The notes under the pieces: generated by a model | The model's database searches: none | Told to the model about the DNA's origin: nothing | What the model saw: the letters and a program-made list of their open reading frames with translations, nothing else | Source: Cupriavidus basilensis OR16 | GTDB taxonomy: Bacteria > Pseudomonadota > Gammaproteobacteria > Burkholderiales > Burkholderiaceae | Assembly: GCF_000243095.1 (NCBI RefSeq) | Contig: NZ_AHJE01000003.1 | Span: 124,001-188,000, forward strand | Reading direction: 5' to 3' | DNA: 64,000 bases | In this document: one piece after another, positions 9,181 to 17,864 of the stretch | Layout of the letters: each line of letters opens with the position of its first letter | Position numbering within the stretch: the first letter of the stretch is position 1 | Translations under genes and position numbers: made by a program

Positions 9181-9640
9181 TGACCATCTGGTAAATCGTA
9201 TTATCGCCTTCGCCTATTCGCTAAAGCATGAGCTGCGCAACACGGATCCGACGCAGGATCTCGTGCGCCTTCTCGGGGAGGACGGTATGCGGAGGCTGCG
9301 TGCCAAGTGCTACGGGCCCACGGCAATTCTTGACGAGATACGCTATCACCTCGCACAGTTGCAGATGTGCGAGCTGGTCTCGGAAACCAAGCTCTGGATG
9401 CTCGATGTACAGATTAATGAGCTGGGGAAAACCGTTGGTGGCTGTGAGCGCATCGCATCCACACCGATTCCGTTTGCGTATGGGGTCTTGCTTCACCGTA
9501 CCGTATACGCGTACTGCGTGATGCTCCCCTTCGGTCTTGTCGATTCGACGGAGCTGTTTACCCCGATCATCTGCGTCTTCGTCGCCCACACCTTGATCGC
9601 GCTGGAAGCGATTGCCGACGAGATTTCCGAGCCTTTCAGT
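9170..9640 (+). pseudogene. Bestrophin-family (YneE) anion channel, internal fragment
   Basis: The frame from ATG 9170 reads through the middle of a bestrophin-like channel: an amphipathic linker, then 'GGCERIASTPIPFAYGVLLHRTVY' and 'LPFGLVDSTELFTPIICVFVAHTLIALEAIADEISEPF'. The 'GCERI..TPIPF' signature lines the channel neck in this family. The N-terminal transmembrane helices and the C-terminal tail after 'SEPF' are missing. From about 9640 the frame becomes the antisense of the encapsulin fragment. The ORF continues to 9787 but that part is not native. A deletion has therefore joined this fragment tail-to-tail with the encapsulin remnant. It overlaps the ClpK remnant's stop by a few bases. 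Confidence 0.7.
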
Positions 9641-9699
9641 ATGGCCCGAGCGCTCGCTGCTCGAGCTTTGCAATCGCGAGCTGCCGGAGCCAAAGCTAC

Positions 9700-10230
9700 C
9701 GGACCATCGGTATCAGTTGACGTAGTGCCAATGCCTACGCCCGCGAGCCGCAATTCTTCTAGCGCATCGCTGAGCACGTCGGGATAGTCGTTGATGTCGT
9801 CGGGCAATGCGAATGTCTGGTTCGACGAGCCCTCGCGAATCCCGACGATCCCCGCGGCCGCATAGCCGTCGAAGATGGCACGATCCTCGGCAAACGCGAG
9901 CTGACTGGCCGCTTCCTTGGCAGGCTGCCAGTCAGAGTCGCGAGCACCGAATTCGACGCTGTCGATTGCATCGCGCTTGAGTTCGAAAGGCACAGTCAAC
10001 TGCACCAGCGCCCTGACGTCGCGCAGTTTGGCGAAGACGCCCTGCTGCTGCGCGGTGATGTCGCTCAGGTGTCCGGTGCCCACGCCGGCGAGTTCGGGGC
10101 CTCCCGGGCCGATGACGTCCACCACGCGCTGGCCGGCGACCGAGCGCTTGAAGGTGCGCGCTACTTCCTCTTCCATTTGTAGCCAGGCGGCGCTGGAAAC
10201 CGGCGCGAGTTCACGATGCAGGCTATTCAT
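9700..10230 (-). pseudogene. Family 1 encapsulin shell protein, C-terminally truncated
   Basis: From ATG 10230 the protein begins 'MNSLHRELAPVSSAAWLQME' and continues with 'ARTFKRSVAGQRVVDVIGPG', both characteristic of family 1 encapsulin shell proteins (HK97 fold). Recognisable sequence continues to about residue 175 ('DALEELRLAGVGIG'). The remaining 90 or so residues, including the C-terminal A-domain and E-loop partners expected in a roughly 265-residue shell, are replaced by antisense bestrophin sequence, and the frame stays open to 9493. Its start overlaps the end of the DyP peroxidase gene by eight bases, the usual cargo-then-shell operon arrangement. A shell lacking its last third is unlikely to assemble. 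Confidence 0.8.
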
Positions 10231-11197
10231 GCTGGCGGACAACCGCAGCGGGGGCGCTGCGGTCCGCGAGTGCTTCGAGCAGGTCGGCCGACGGGACAAA
10301 GAAGAGGCTGCCAGTGACTGCCCGGCTGAAGTCGAGCAGCCGGTCGTAGTTACCGGGTGGCCGTCCGACGAACATGTTCTCGAGCATCTGTTCGATCGGT
10401 GCGGGCGAACGGGCGTAACCGATAAAGTAGGTGCCGAACTCGCCCGCGCCGGGACGGCCAAACGGCATGTTGTCGCGCAGGATTTTCACTTCTTGCCCGT
10501 TCTCGTCGAGCGTAGTCAGGGAACTGTGCGACGACGACGGTTTGACATCGGCGTCTAGTTCAATGTCGGACAGCTTCTTGCGCCCGATGATGAGTTCCTG
10601 CTTTTCGACGGGAAGCGCGTTCCATCCGGCCATGTCGTGCAGGTACTTTTGCACGATGACGTAACTGCTGCCGGCGAACTCTGCATCTTCGTCACCGATC
10701 GCCGTGAAGTCGACTGCTTCGCGTCCGGTCGGATTCTCTGTGCCATCGACAAAGCCAATCATCGCGCGCATGTCGAAGTTTTGAAATCCATGCACCTCGT
10801 CGACAACCCGGATCGCGTCGCCGAGCTTGCCAAGTAGTTGGGTGGCAAGCTCGAAGCAGAGGTCCATCGAGTCGGCACGGATATGCAAGAGGAGGTCACC
10901 TGGCGTTGCGACGGCGACGCGCTCGCCGGAGCCGTACTCCCGGAACGGATGGAGTGCCGCGGGACGTGGCCCGCCGAACAGCCGGTCCCATGCACTGGAA
11001 CCGAAGCCGCAGACGCAGGACAGCTTGCCAGACGGCACGCGATGACCAACCGCACGGACTACCGGGGCCACGTCGGCACACCATGCTCGGACGATGTCGG
11101 CGTGGCCGTCGCCATTGGCGAGTGTCGCCACGATGAATATCGCGCTGCGTGTGACGGGGCTGGAAAAAGCTTGGGGTTCGGGGCGATATTCAGGCAT
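10223..11197 (-). CDS. DyP-type haem peroxidase (encapsulin cargo type)
   Basis: This is a 324-residue protein starting at ATG 11197. It is a dye-decolourising peroxidase: the signature 'GFVDGTENP' supplies the distal Asp and lies near residue 150, the proximal His is expected in the 'SSSHSSL' region, and 'FGTYFIGYARSP' is the conserved C-terminal haem-pocket strand. DyP enzymes use H2O2 to oxidise bulky phenolics and dyes and are a standard cargo of family 1 encapsulins. The shell gene follows with an eight-base overlap. The C-terminus ('SAPAAVVRQHE') does not show the usual Gly-Ser-Leu-x-Ile/Leu-like encapsulation peptide, so targeting is uncertain. With the shell gene truncated, this enzyme probably works free in the cytoplasm. 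Confidence 0.9.
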   Translation of the reverse strand: MPEYRPEPQAFSSPVTRSAIFIVATLANGDGHADIVRAWCADVAPVVRAVGHRVPSGKLSCVCGFGSSAWDRLFGGPRPAALHPFREYGSGERVAVATPGDLLLHIRADSMDLCFELATQLLGKLGDAIRVVDEVHGFQNFDMRAMIGFVDGTENPTGREAVDFTAIGDEDAEFAGSSYVIVQKYLHDMAGWNALPVEKQELIIGRKKLSDIELDADVKPSSSHSSLTTLDENGQEVKILRDNMPFGRPGAGEFGTYFIGYARSPAPIEQMLENMFVGRPPGNYDRLLDFSRAVTGSLFFVPSADLLEALADRSAPAAVVRQHE

Positions 11198-11554
11198 TGG
11201 ATCTTGTATGTCGTATATATCGATACGGTATGCGGGCAAAGGAAGGTATTCCTCGCATGAGAGTACACGAGTTGCGCGCAATCGAGCAGGTGAAGTTGCG
11301 CGCCGGCATTGCGGCGTGCGCAGAGTGTGTCGGCGAGAGAAGAGCAATGCGCAAGCAATGCGGCTTCCCCGAGTTGTTTAAGAACCGTACATCTAGGGAG
11401 AGGAGGGCGCTGCCCACGTCGTTGCCAACCGGCCGAATTGTGCCAAAAGCAACACATTTTGAGGCATACCCGAAGCCTGTCGCTTTTCAAGCCAACAGAT
11501 GAACGACGGACGCCCTTGTGGCCAAGGTCAAGTGTTTCGCTTTGCCTTGCCTTT

Positions 11555-11568
11555 TGCAATCGATTGCA
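11555..11568. promoter_or_regulatory. LacI-type operator (aldehyde dehydrogenase promoter, upstream copy)
   Basis: Perfect palindrome TGCAATCGATTGCA. It is one of eleven such sites in the window and lies 126 bases before the ALDH start. Confidence 0.85.
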
Positions 11569-11653
11569 TTAAATTGAAGGTGGGCAGCGGTAGCACAGTG
11601 TCCCCATCACGGGAACTTCTTGGTATCGCTGGAGATCCCGTTCCGCGTAAAAA

Positions 11654-11667
11654 TGCAATCGATTGTA
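11654..11667. promoter_or_regulatory. LacI-type operator overlapping the ALDH ribosome-binding region
   Basis: TGCAATCGATTGTA, one mismatch to the palindrome. It abuts the AAGGAG Shine-Dalgarno sequence at 11667-11672 and lies 99 bases from the upstream copy, a geometry compatible with repressor looping. Confidence 0.85.
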
Positions 11668-11680
11668 AGGAGTGCGCCAC

Positions 11681-13144
11681 ATGGCTGAAACTACGCAAGA
11701 CAGATCGAACCTGAATCGTCCTTACTGGGGGGCCATTCTTGGCGGCAACGTCGTCGAGGCTGGCGCTGACCAGGAGTTCTTCATCGTCGAGGAAGCGGCG
11801 ACTGCAAAGTCACTGGGCCGCGTGGTGTCGGCGGACGAAGCGCTCGTAGGTCGCGTGGTCGCGGATTCGCGACAAGCGTACGAAGATGACTGGCGCCAGC
11901 GTTCGCCGCGAGAGCGCGCGCAGTTGTTGCATCAGGTTGCAGCGAAAATCCGCGAGCACGCTGACGAGCTTGCCGAACTCGAGGCACGCGAAGTTGGGAA
12001 GCCAAAGCGCGATGCACTTCGCTTTGATGTGTCCTATTGCCATGCCTGTTTCGACTATTTCGCAGGCCTGGCCGATACGCTCCATGGCGAAATCCTTGAC
12101 CAGGGCGCGATCGAAGCGCGCGTACTATTTGAACCGTATGGCGTGGTCGCAGCCATCCTTCCGTTCAATTGGCCACCGATTCACTTTGCGAAGAAGTCTG
12201 CACCGGCACTGGCTGCGGGAAACACTGTCGTCGTGAAGCCGGGTGAACAGGCGCCACTCACCGTGATGCGACTGGTCGAGCTGGCCAATCAAGTGCTGCC
12301 CCCGGGCGTGCTGAACGTCGTTCCAGGCATCAAGGCCGGGCCCGCTCTGGCGTCACATCCGAAAGTGGAGCGCATCAGCTTTACAGGTGCAACCGCAACG
12401 GGCCGCCGCGTGCTGCAGAGCGCGGCGGAGAACATCACTTACGCGACTATGGAGCTTGGTGGCAAGAATGCGCTCCTCATTCTGGAGGATGCGGACATGG
12501 AGGTGGCCCTGAATGTCGCGCTCGAGGGCATGTTCTACAACCAGGGCGAAGCGTGCACGTCGACGGCACGCATTCTCGTCCACGAATCCCGATATGCGGA
12601 GTTCGAGACCAGGTTTGCCCGTGCCACCGAGAAACTCGTTGTCGGTAACGGACTGGATCCGAGCACAGACATCGGTCCAATGGTCGACGGTAAGCAGCGC
12701 GATCGTGTGATGGGGTATATCGATATTGCCCTGCGCGAAGGCGCAAGGCTCGTCACGCAAGGTACGTTGCCGACAGATTCACAGTACGAGCACGGCTACT
12801 GGGTTCCGCCCACCGTGCTTGGCGATATCGTGCCGACGATGACAGTCGCCCAGGAAGAGATCTTTGGGCCTGTTGCATGCCTGATGCGCTTCAAGACAGA
12901 GGATGAAGCCATCGACATTGCAAATGGCACGGCCTATGGGCTGACTGCCGCGATTGTTACGACAGACGAGGATCGTGCATGGAAGCTCGCGCGTCGACTC
13001 GAAGCCGGCATGATCTTCGTGAACAACTACATGCGCAGGGCTTTCCTTGGATCGCCATTTGGCGGCGTGAAGGGAAGCGGGTATGGTCGTGAAAACGCTA
13101 CCGAAACGCTCAAGGAGTTCGTGCGCCTGCAGGCTGATGACTGA
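11681..13144 (+). CDS. NAD(P)-dependent aldehyde dehydrogenase
   Basis: This is a 487-residue ALDH-superfamily enzyme oxidising an aldehyde to a carboxylate. ATG 11681 follows AAGGAG with about eight bases of spacing; an in-frame GTG at 11672 is less likely. Visible motifs are the cofactor loop 'PFNWPP' and 'AGNTVVVKPGEQAPL', the Gly motif 'SFTGATATGRRVL', the general base Glu in 'MELGGKN' and the nucleophile Cys in 'NQGEACTSTARI'. The sequence is closest in style to benzaldehyde/vanillin or salicylaldehyde-like dehydrogenases, but the substrate is not decided by sequence. It is the first gene of a forward operon with an amidohydrolase and a DoxX-like protein. Two LacI-type operators precede it, one at the ribosome-binding site, indicating repression until an inducer appears. 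Confidence 0.92.
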   Translation: MAETTQDRSNLNRPYWGAILGGNVVEAGADQEFFIVEEAATAKSLGRVVSADEALVGRVVADSRQAYEDDWRQRSPRERAQLLHQVAAKIREHADELAELEAREVGKPKRDALRFDVSYCHACFDYFAGLADTLHGEILDQGAIEARVLFEPYGVVAAILPFNWPPIHFAKKSAPALAAGNTVVVKPGEQAPLTVMRLVELANQVLPPGVLNVVPGIKAGPALASHPKVERISFTGATATGRRVLQSAAENITYATMELGGKNALLILEDADMEVALNVALEGMFYNQGEACTSTARILVHESRYAEFETRFARATEKLVVGNGLDPSTDIGPMVDGKQRDRVMGYIDIALREGARLVTQGTLPTDSQYEHGYWVPPTVLGDIVPTMTVAQEEIFGPVACLMRFKTEDEAIDIANGTAYGLTAAIVTTDEDRAWKLARRLEAGMIFVNNYMRRAFLGSPFGGVKGSGYGRENATETLKEFVRLQADD

Positions 13145-13220
13145 TGATTGCGATGCCGGGGTCGTTCCTGGAGACAAACGCGACACCGGTGTCCGGACCA
13201 ATACACCACGGAATACACCA

Positions 13221-14666
13221 ATGAAGAAGAGTCTTATTCAGAATGGGTACGTCGTCACTGTTAACGGAAGGCGCGAAGTCTTCGAGCGTGGCGCGGTCGC
13301 GATCGAAGGCAAGCGCATAACTGGCGTCTACGCAAAAGAACATACGCCGACCGGCGAGTTTGACGAGATCATCGATGCCAGCGGCTGCCTGGTCATTCCC
13401 GGCCTCATCAATCTGCATCAGCATCCGTGGTATTCGATGTTTAAAGGAATCGCGGATGGACTACTGCTCGAGGACTGGATCAGCGACCTGGTCTTTCCGC
13501 TCGTCCGACATCTGTCGGAGGACGCGATGCGGCTCAGTGGCTACCAATGCGCCATCGAGATGCTTGCCACTGGCACTACGACTTCATTCAACCACTCCGT
13601 ATCGGTAAGCAACGACGCGATCGTGAAAGCGAGCGTCGAATCCCAGGCCGAAGTCGGTATCCGTCAGTTCTTTGGCAAGGAACTGCGATGCCGCAACAGC
13701 CGGTTCCTCGACCATCCGCTTTCGTTGGATGAGTCATTGGCTGCTGCTGAAGAAGATATCCGTCGCTGGGATGGCAAACAGGATGGCCTGATCCGCATGG
13801 GCATGGTCATCGAGGCCAATGCCCATTGGACTTCATCTGGCATGAGCACGGAGGACCTTATCATTCGGGGCACGGAACTGGCGCGCAAACTGAATGTTCG
13901 CATCAGCAGCCACATCGCGGCAGGTACGTTTTCGACGGAAAAGGGGTTCCTGAAGCATCTGCGTGAAACCGGTCGTACGGACGTGCGCTACCTCATGCAA
14001 CTTGGTGTCCTGGACGAGCAATGGATGTTGATCCATGGCATCCACTGCACTGAGCTGGATCTCGAACACATGGCGCATGTTGGGGCCGGCCTCGTGTACA
14101 CGCCCACCAGCGAAGCCATGCGCGGTGGCGGCATTGCGCCCGCGGCAAATGCGCTGCGGGCGGGGGTGGCGACGGCTCTTGGCACCGATGGTGCCATGGT
14201 CGATTACACGAACGACATGCTTGAGCAGGTTAAGGCATGCGTGCTTTTTCAACACCAGCGTCATCTGAACCCGACACGCATGCCGTTCGAGCACGCATTG
14301 GAAATGGCAACCATCAACGGCGCACGTATCCTCGGCGTCGCCGACGAACTGGGCTCACTCGAGGCGGGAAAGCTGGCGGATATCGCGGTCTTCGACATGC
14401 GCGGTCCTCACGTCGGCTCACTTCAACGCCCCCTATCCGCGTTTCTCGGAGCCGGTAAAGGAACGGATGCCAAGTATGTCGTGGTCAATGGCGATATCGT
14501 CTATCGCGAAGGGGAGTTCACGAAGTTCAGCGAGCGCAAGGAAGTGCTGCGCAATGTTGAACGGCTCGCAGCGGAGATCATCACGAAGGCCGGGCTCGCA
14601 TCCAGGCTGGATGTGACCTGGTTGGAGAAGAGTCCTCCTCTTTCTTTTCCGCGTGCATCGGCCTGA
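13221..14666 (+). CDS. Amidohydrolase of the TrzN/AtzA/SsnA type (deaminase or dehalogenase-like)
   Basis: This is a 481-residue cytoplasmic metal-dependent hydrolase; ATG 13221 is chosen because upstream in-frame codons lie inside the ALDH gene. The metal ligands are visible: 'NLHQHPW' (HxH), 'SSHIAAG' (third His), 'IHGIHCTE' (fourth His) and 'ALGTDGAM' (Asp). The C-terminal composite domain 'GSLEAGKLADIAVFDM' is typical of subtype III amidohydrolases, which deaminate or dechlorinate N-heterocycles (guanine, s-triazines, 8-oxoguanine) or hydrolyse cyclic imides. Its co-transcription with an aldehyde dehydrogenase suggests that it processes a nitrogenous ring or side-chain intermediate. The exact substrate is unknown. 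The gap to the ALDH stop is 76 bases, and the next gene starts 32 bases later. Confidence 0.88.
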   Translation: MKKSLIQNGYVVTVNGRREVFERGAVAIEGKRITGVYAKEHTPTGEFDEIIDASGCLVIPGLINLHQHPWYSMFKGIADGLLLEDWISDLVFPLVRHLSEDAMRLSGYQCAIEMLATGTTTSFNHSVSVSNDAIVKASVESQAEVGIRQFFGKELRCRNSRFLDHPLSLDESLAAAEEDIRRWDGKQDGLIRMGMVIEANAHWTSSGMSTEDLIIRGTELARKLNVRISSHIAAGTFSTEKGFLKHLRETGRTDVRYLMQLGVLDEQWMLIHGIHCTELDLEHMAHVGAGLVYTPTSEAMRGGGIAPAANALRAGVATALGTDGAMVDYTNDMLEQVKACVLFQHQRHLNPTRMPFEHALEMATINGARILGVADELGSLEAGKLADIAVFDMRGPHVGSLQRPLSAFLGAGKGTDAKYVVVNGDIVYREGEFTKFSERKEVLRNVERLAAEIITKAGLASRLDVTWLEKSPPLSFPRASA

Positions 14667-14698
14667 CCGGACGCCGCAATTTCAACGATTTCAGTGTC

Positions 14699-15019
14699 AT
14701 GGCATACGCGAAATACATCCTCGCCTTCGCTTTCCTCTCGGCAGCGGTCGTCAACCTGGCAGGTCCAAAGGCCATCCGCGCGGAGTTCGCAAAATGGGGC
14801 TACCCGGATTGGATCAGAGTGGCAGTTTCGGCCGGCGAACTCGGTGGAGCGATTCTTATTTGCTTCAACGGAGCAGAGAGGATAGGGGCATCGATTCTGC
14901 TGGTCGTCACGCTGGGAATTTTGATGTCGTTCACCAGATCGAAGGAGTGGATGCGGATGCAGTATCCATTCGTGTTGTTCCTTCTTCTGGCGGCCGTTCT
15001 CCGGCAACCCCACGCTTGA
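14699..15019 (+). CDS. DoxX-like small integral membrane protein
   Basis: This is a 106-residue protein with four predicted transmembrane segments: about residues 5-22 ('ILAFAFLSAAVVNLAG'), 40-57, 62-80 and 88-103. The first helix and the 'G.KAIRAEFAKWGYPDW' loop match DoxX/SURF4-like proteins. Such proteins are thought to associate with membrane oxidoreductases or redox enzymes, but no firm activity is assigned to this short type. It is the third gene of the LacI-operator-controlled operon, 32 bases behind the amidohydrolase. Its role there is unknown; a membrane partner of the dehydrogenase is one possibility (inference). Confidence 0.8.
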   Translation: MAYAKYILAFAFLSAAVVNLAGPKAIRAEFAKWGYPDWIRVAVSAGELGGAILICFNGAERIGASILLVVTLGILMSFTRSKEWMRMQYPFVLFLLLAAVLRQPHA

Positions 15020-15090
15020 TGGCTTCGAGCGTCAAGGTGATGGCGAGCTCGCCGTGAAGATGTCGTCCGCGGTAAACCCTCGTTATCTTA

Positions 15091-15104
15091 TGCAATCGAT
15101 TGCA
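15091..15104. promoter_or_regulatory. LacI-type operator before the MFS transporter
   Basis: Perfect TGCAATCGATTGCA, 73 bases upstream of the transporter ATG at 15177. Confidence 0.85.
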
Positions 15105-15176
15105 TGAAAAATTTCATCATCCGCTTCTTGATGAAGATGTTCTTGCTAGAAACCTCCGTTGCGACAGGAATTTGTG

Positions 15177-16550
15177 ATGCTCTTCCGCCCCATTAACGTC
15201 AGAACTTTGATCAACGAACGACCGATGTCGCGGTTCCAGATCCGGACACTGGTTCTGTGTTTTCTCGTCCTGGTGACAGACGGATATGACACGGTCGTTC
15301 TCGGATTTATCGGCCCCTCGCTAAAGTCCCACTTTGGAGCAAGTCCGGCGCAACTCGCCCCTGTGTTTGGCGCCGGATTCTTTGGTTTGGCGGTGGGGTC
15401 ATTTTTGTTCGGGCCTTTGGCCGACCGCTTAAGAAAGACGGTGCTGATGACGACTGTCGTCATGTTTGGGCTTCTGAGCTTGGTATCGGCGTGGGCGCCT
15501 TCGCTTGAAATGCTGATTTTCCTTCGGTTCCTCACCGGATTGGGACTCGGCGGTGCGATGCCCAACGCCTACACACTGGCCGTGGAGTATTGCCCCGATC
15601 GTTTGCGATCTACGCTCGTAGCGCCGCTAGGCTGCGGAATCTCGGCGGGTGGCGTGCTAGGCGGCTTGATTGCGCCGCATATGATCAGCGCCTTTGGCTG
15701 GCAGTCCATGCTGGTACTCGGCGGCGCATTGCCGATGCTCGTTGCCCTCGTCCTTTGGCGGGGGTTACCCGAGTCGGTGCGTTACCTGGTTGCGAAAGGC
15801 CGCCAGGACGAGGCTCATGCGATTGTCAAACATATCGACCCGGCCGTTCCGAGGGAAAGGGCACTCGTTCTTGACGAGGATGCCGCCAAGGGATTTCCGG
15901 TTTCCCAACTGCTACACCCGAACCTTCGGGGCGGAACGCTGCTCCTGTGGGTCACGGCATTCATGGCATTGCTCGTTGTCTACTTTCTGGGTAACTGGTT
16001 GACCATGCTCGTTCAGGAGGCCGGTGTGCCGTTCAGCCAGGCGTCGCGGATGACCGCGCTCTACCTGACAGGTAATGCGCTCGGCGCGGTCCTGTTGGGC
16101 TTCCTGATGGACCGGATGAATCCGCAGTATGTCGTGGCATGCGCGTTCCTGTGCGCCGCCATTAGCCTTGCTTCGCTTGGCCATCTGGCAGACGTGCCGG
16201 CACTTGCCGTAGTCGCGCTGCTGATCACGGGCGTTGGCACCGGTGGTGCCATGACCGGCACCAGTATCCTGTCGGCAGGCTTTTATCCCACCGTTTCGCG
16301 CGCCACCGGCGTGGCGTGGACCCTGGGCATGGGGCGCGTGGGCTCAATTGTGGGTTCGATGGTGGGCGGCGCAATGCTGGCGGCCCACTGGGCGCCAACC
16401 GTGATGTTTCTGGTCGTCGCGGTGCCAATTGCGGTCGCGTCAATCAGCGTGTATAGCCTGGCGATCTTTCGCCGTCGCCATGCGGAACGGCCAATGCCGC
16501 CATCGGCGCGAGAAGGCGCTTCAGGTCGCGAGTCGGCATCCGAGGCATGA
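15177..16550 (+). CDS. MFS transporter, aromatic acid:H+ symporter (AAHS) type
   Basis: This is a 457-residue inner-membrane carrier with the twelve-helix MFS layout. ATG 15177 has AGGAA six bases upstream. Helix 1 carries the AAHS hallmark 'DGYDTVVLGFIGPSL', the 2-3 loop 'GPLADRLRKTVL' is the MFS signature, and 'RFLTGLGLGGAMPNAYTLAVEY' matches the fourth-helix region of PcaK/BenK-type symporters. These import aromatic acids (4-hydroxybenzoate, benzoate, gentisate and similar) with protons. The LacI-type operator 73 bases upstream places uptake under the same control as the neighbouring catabolic genes. The C-terminus is hydrophilic ('ARPMPPSAREGASGRE'-like) and ends just before debris of another MFS gene. 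Confidence 0.92.
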   Translation: MLFRPINVRTLINERPMSRFQIRTLVLCFLVLVTDGYDTVVLGFIGPSLKSHFGASPAQLAPVFGAGFFGLAVGSFLFGPLADRLRKTVLMTTVVMFGLLSLVSAWAPSLEMLIFLRFLTGLGLGGAMPNAYTLAVEYCPDRLRSTLVAPLGCGISAGGVLGGLIAPHMISAFGWQSMLVLGGALPMLVALVLWRGLPESVRYLVAKGRQDEAHAIVKHIDPAVPRERALVLDEDAAKGFPVSQLLHPNLRGGTLLLWVTAFMALLVVYFLGNWLTMLVQEAGVPFSQASRMTALYLTGNALGAVLLGFLMDRMNPQYVVACAFLCAAISLASLGHLADVPALAVVALLITGVGTGGAMTGTSILSAGFYPTVSRATGVAWTLGMGRVGSIVGSMVGGAMLAAHWAPTVMFLVVAVPIAVASISVYSLAIFRRRHAERPMPPSAREGASGRESASEA

Positions 16551-16599
16551 ATCCCTGTTTCGTTCGCGGCGCGGCGGGCCGGGGCGTCGATGGCTGGGT

Positions 16600-16757
16600 T
16601 CGGCGCCGAGCTTTGCACTGGTGCTGAACATTGGCGCCATCGGTGGTGGCTGGCTCGCGGACTGTCTGCATATCAAGCCAGTGCTGGTCGTGATGTTTCT
16701 CGTCGCCGCGGTGTCCATCGGACTGCTCGGCACCGGCAAACCGACCTGGGCCTCCTT
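16600..16757 (+). pseudogene. Two-helix fragment of a second MFS transporter
   Basis: Within the frame 16429-17007 the stretch 'FALVLNIGAIGGGWLADCLH' followed by 'IKPVLVVMFLVAAVSIGLLG' reads as transmembrane helices 7-8 of an MFS carrier, with the central 'GGWLADCLHIKPVL' loop. Similarity stops at 'GTGKPTW' near 16757, exactly where the convergent LysR gene ends. No start or further helices exist, so this is the scar of a deleted transporter gene. It implies that a rearrangement joined the AAHS transporter and the LysR operon. Confidence 0.6.
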
Positions 16758-17659
16758 CAGCCGTGCAGCATCTCGCAGCGCGCGGCCAGACAGTCGCGGA
16801 ATGCCTCGGCGCTGGGAGACAGCGAACGGCCTGCCCGGACGATCAGCTCGATCTGGCGATGCACCACGGGCTTGTACAAGGGGCGGAAGAGCACGCGGCT
16901 GGATCCCAGCAGCATGCCGACGTAGGCTGGCACTACGGCGATGCCCAGGCCCGCCTGGGCCAGGCCCACGGCGGTGCCGAGATACTCGACTTCGAAGCGT
17001 GGATTGACCTGCACGCCGGCCTGGTGCAGGTACTGGTCGATCAGCGTACGGATGCCGGTCGAGTGTGACATGGCGATGAGCGGCTGGCCCTGGAGGTCCG
17101 ACCACGTGAGGTCGCGCCGGCGCGTGGCTAGCGGCCAGGTGCTGGGCACCATCACGCCGAGCGGGTGGCGCAGCAGGGGGATGCGATCGAACTGCGGATC
17201 GGCTTGCGGAAAGACGCCGAAGCCAAAATCCACATCACCGCTGAGTACCCGGTGCCCGATCTGCTCGGCCGGCAGGTCCGCAACACGCACCGTGACAGCA
17301 GGGTAAGTCTCGAGGAACTCCGCGATGCTGTCTGGCAGCAGTGTCGATGCCAGCAGGGGGGTGGTGGCAACTGTAATGCGTCCGCGCCGCTTGTGCACCA
17401 GCTCACGTGTGTCCGCCACCGACTGCTCGACGTCGGCAACGATGCGGGTCGCACTGATCAAGAACTCATTGCCGGCGTCGGTCAATGCAAACCGTCGCGT
17501 GGAGCGGTCAATCAATTGCAGTCCGAGTTGCGATTCCAGCTCACGTATTTGCAGGCTCGTGGCCGACTGCGTCAGATGGAGCTTGGGCGCCGCGGCGGTG
17601 AAGCCACCGCTGCGCGCCACCTCCACAAAGGCCCGCATTTGTCGCAGTGTGACGTTCAT
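16757..17659 (-). CDS. LysR-type transcriptional regulator (divergent from the exported-enzyme operon)
   Basis: This is a 300-residue LTTR. The N-terminal winged HTH is 'MNVTLRQMRAFVEVARSGGF' followed by 'AAPKLHLTQSATSLQIRELE'. The rest is the two-lobed effector domain, with conserved 'GRITVATTPLLASTLLPDSI' at its start. It is transcribed away from the operon starting at 17865, with 205 bases between the two starts, the classic arrangement for an LTTR that activates its neighbour and represses itself. The AT-rich box at 17751-17811 in this gap recurs before the porin at 22984, so the regulator probably controls both units. The effector is unknown; such regulators in catabolic loci usually bind the substrate or a pathway intermediate. 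Confidence 0.9.
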   Translation of the reverse strand: MNVTLRQMRAFVEVARSGGFTAAAPKLHLTQSATSLQIRELESQLGLQLIDRSTRRFALTDAGNEFLISATRIVADVEQSVADTRELVHKRRGRITVATTPLLASTLLPDSIAEFLETYPAVTVRVADLPAEQIGHRVLSGDVDFGFGVFPQADPQFDRIPLLRHPLGVMVPSTWPLATRRRDLTWSDLQGQPLIAMSHSTGIRTLIDQYLHQAGVQVNPRFEVEYLGTAVGLAQAGLGIAVVPAYVGMLLGSSRVLFRPLYKPVVHRQIELIVRAGRSLSPSAEAFRDCLAARCEMLHG

Positions 17660-17750
17660 TTGCTGGTCTCATCAATCATAACCATAGATAAGGAATGGAG
17701 CATATCCAAACCGCGCTCGTCTGTGTTCGCAAGTTGTGCGATTGATACGA

Positions 17751-17811
17751 GTATTTTTTATGAATACATAAAATTTAATCGCTTGTTGAATGATTATGGA
17801 TGGGCTGTAAT
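17751..17811. promoter_or_regulatory. Duplicated promoter/LysR-box region, copy 1
   Basis: The AT-rich element contains TTATGAATACATAA (imperfect dyad of T-N11-A type) followed by AAATTTAATCGCTTG and a GGGCTG block. It aligns over about 60 bases with 22846-22906. It sits in the divergent gap between the LysR gene and the operon at 17865. Confidence 0.65.
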
Positions 17812-17864
17812 GGCGCCATGACTAAAGGGGCGGCGTACGCAGCGCACGCCGCAAACCACGCCTG

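Noticed and set aside
9493-9699. Continuation of the encapsulin frame
   Set aside because: It is antisense to bestrophin and carries no shell-protein features.
17508-17520. TCAATCAATTGCA as operator copy in lysR
   Set aside because: The centre differs (TCAA for TCGA) and it lies inside the coding sequence.
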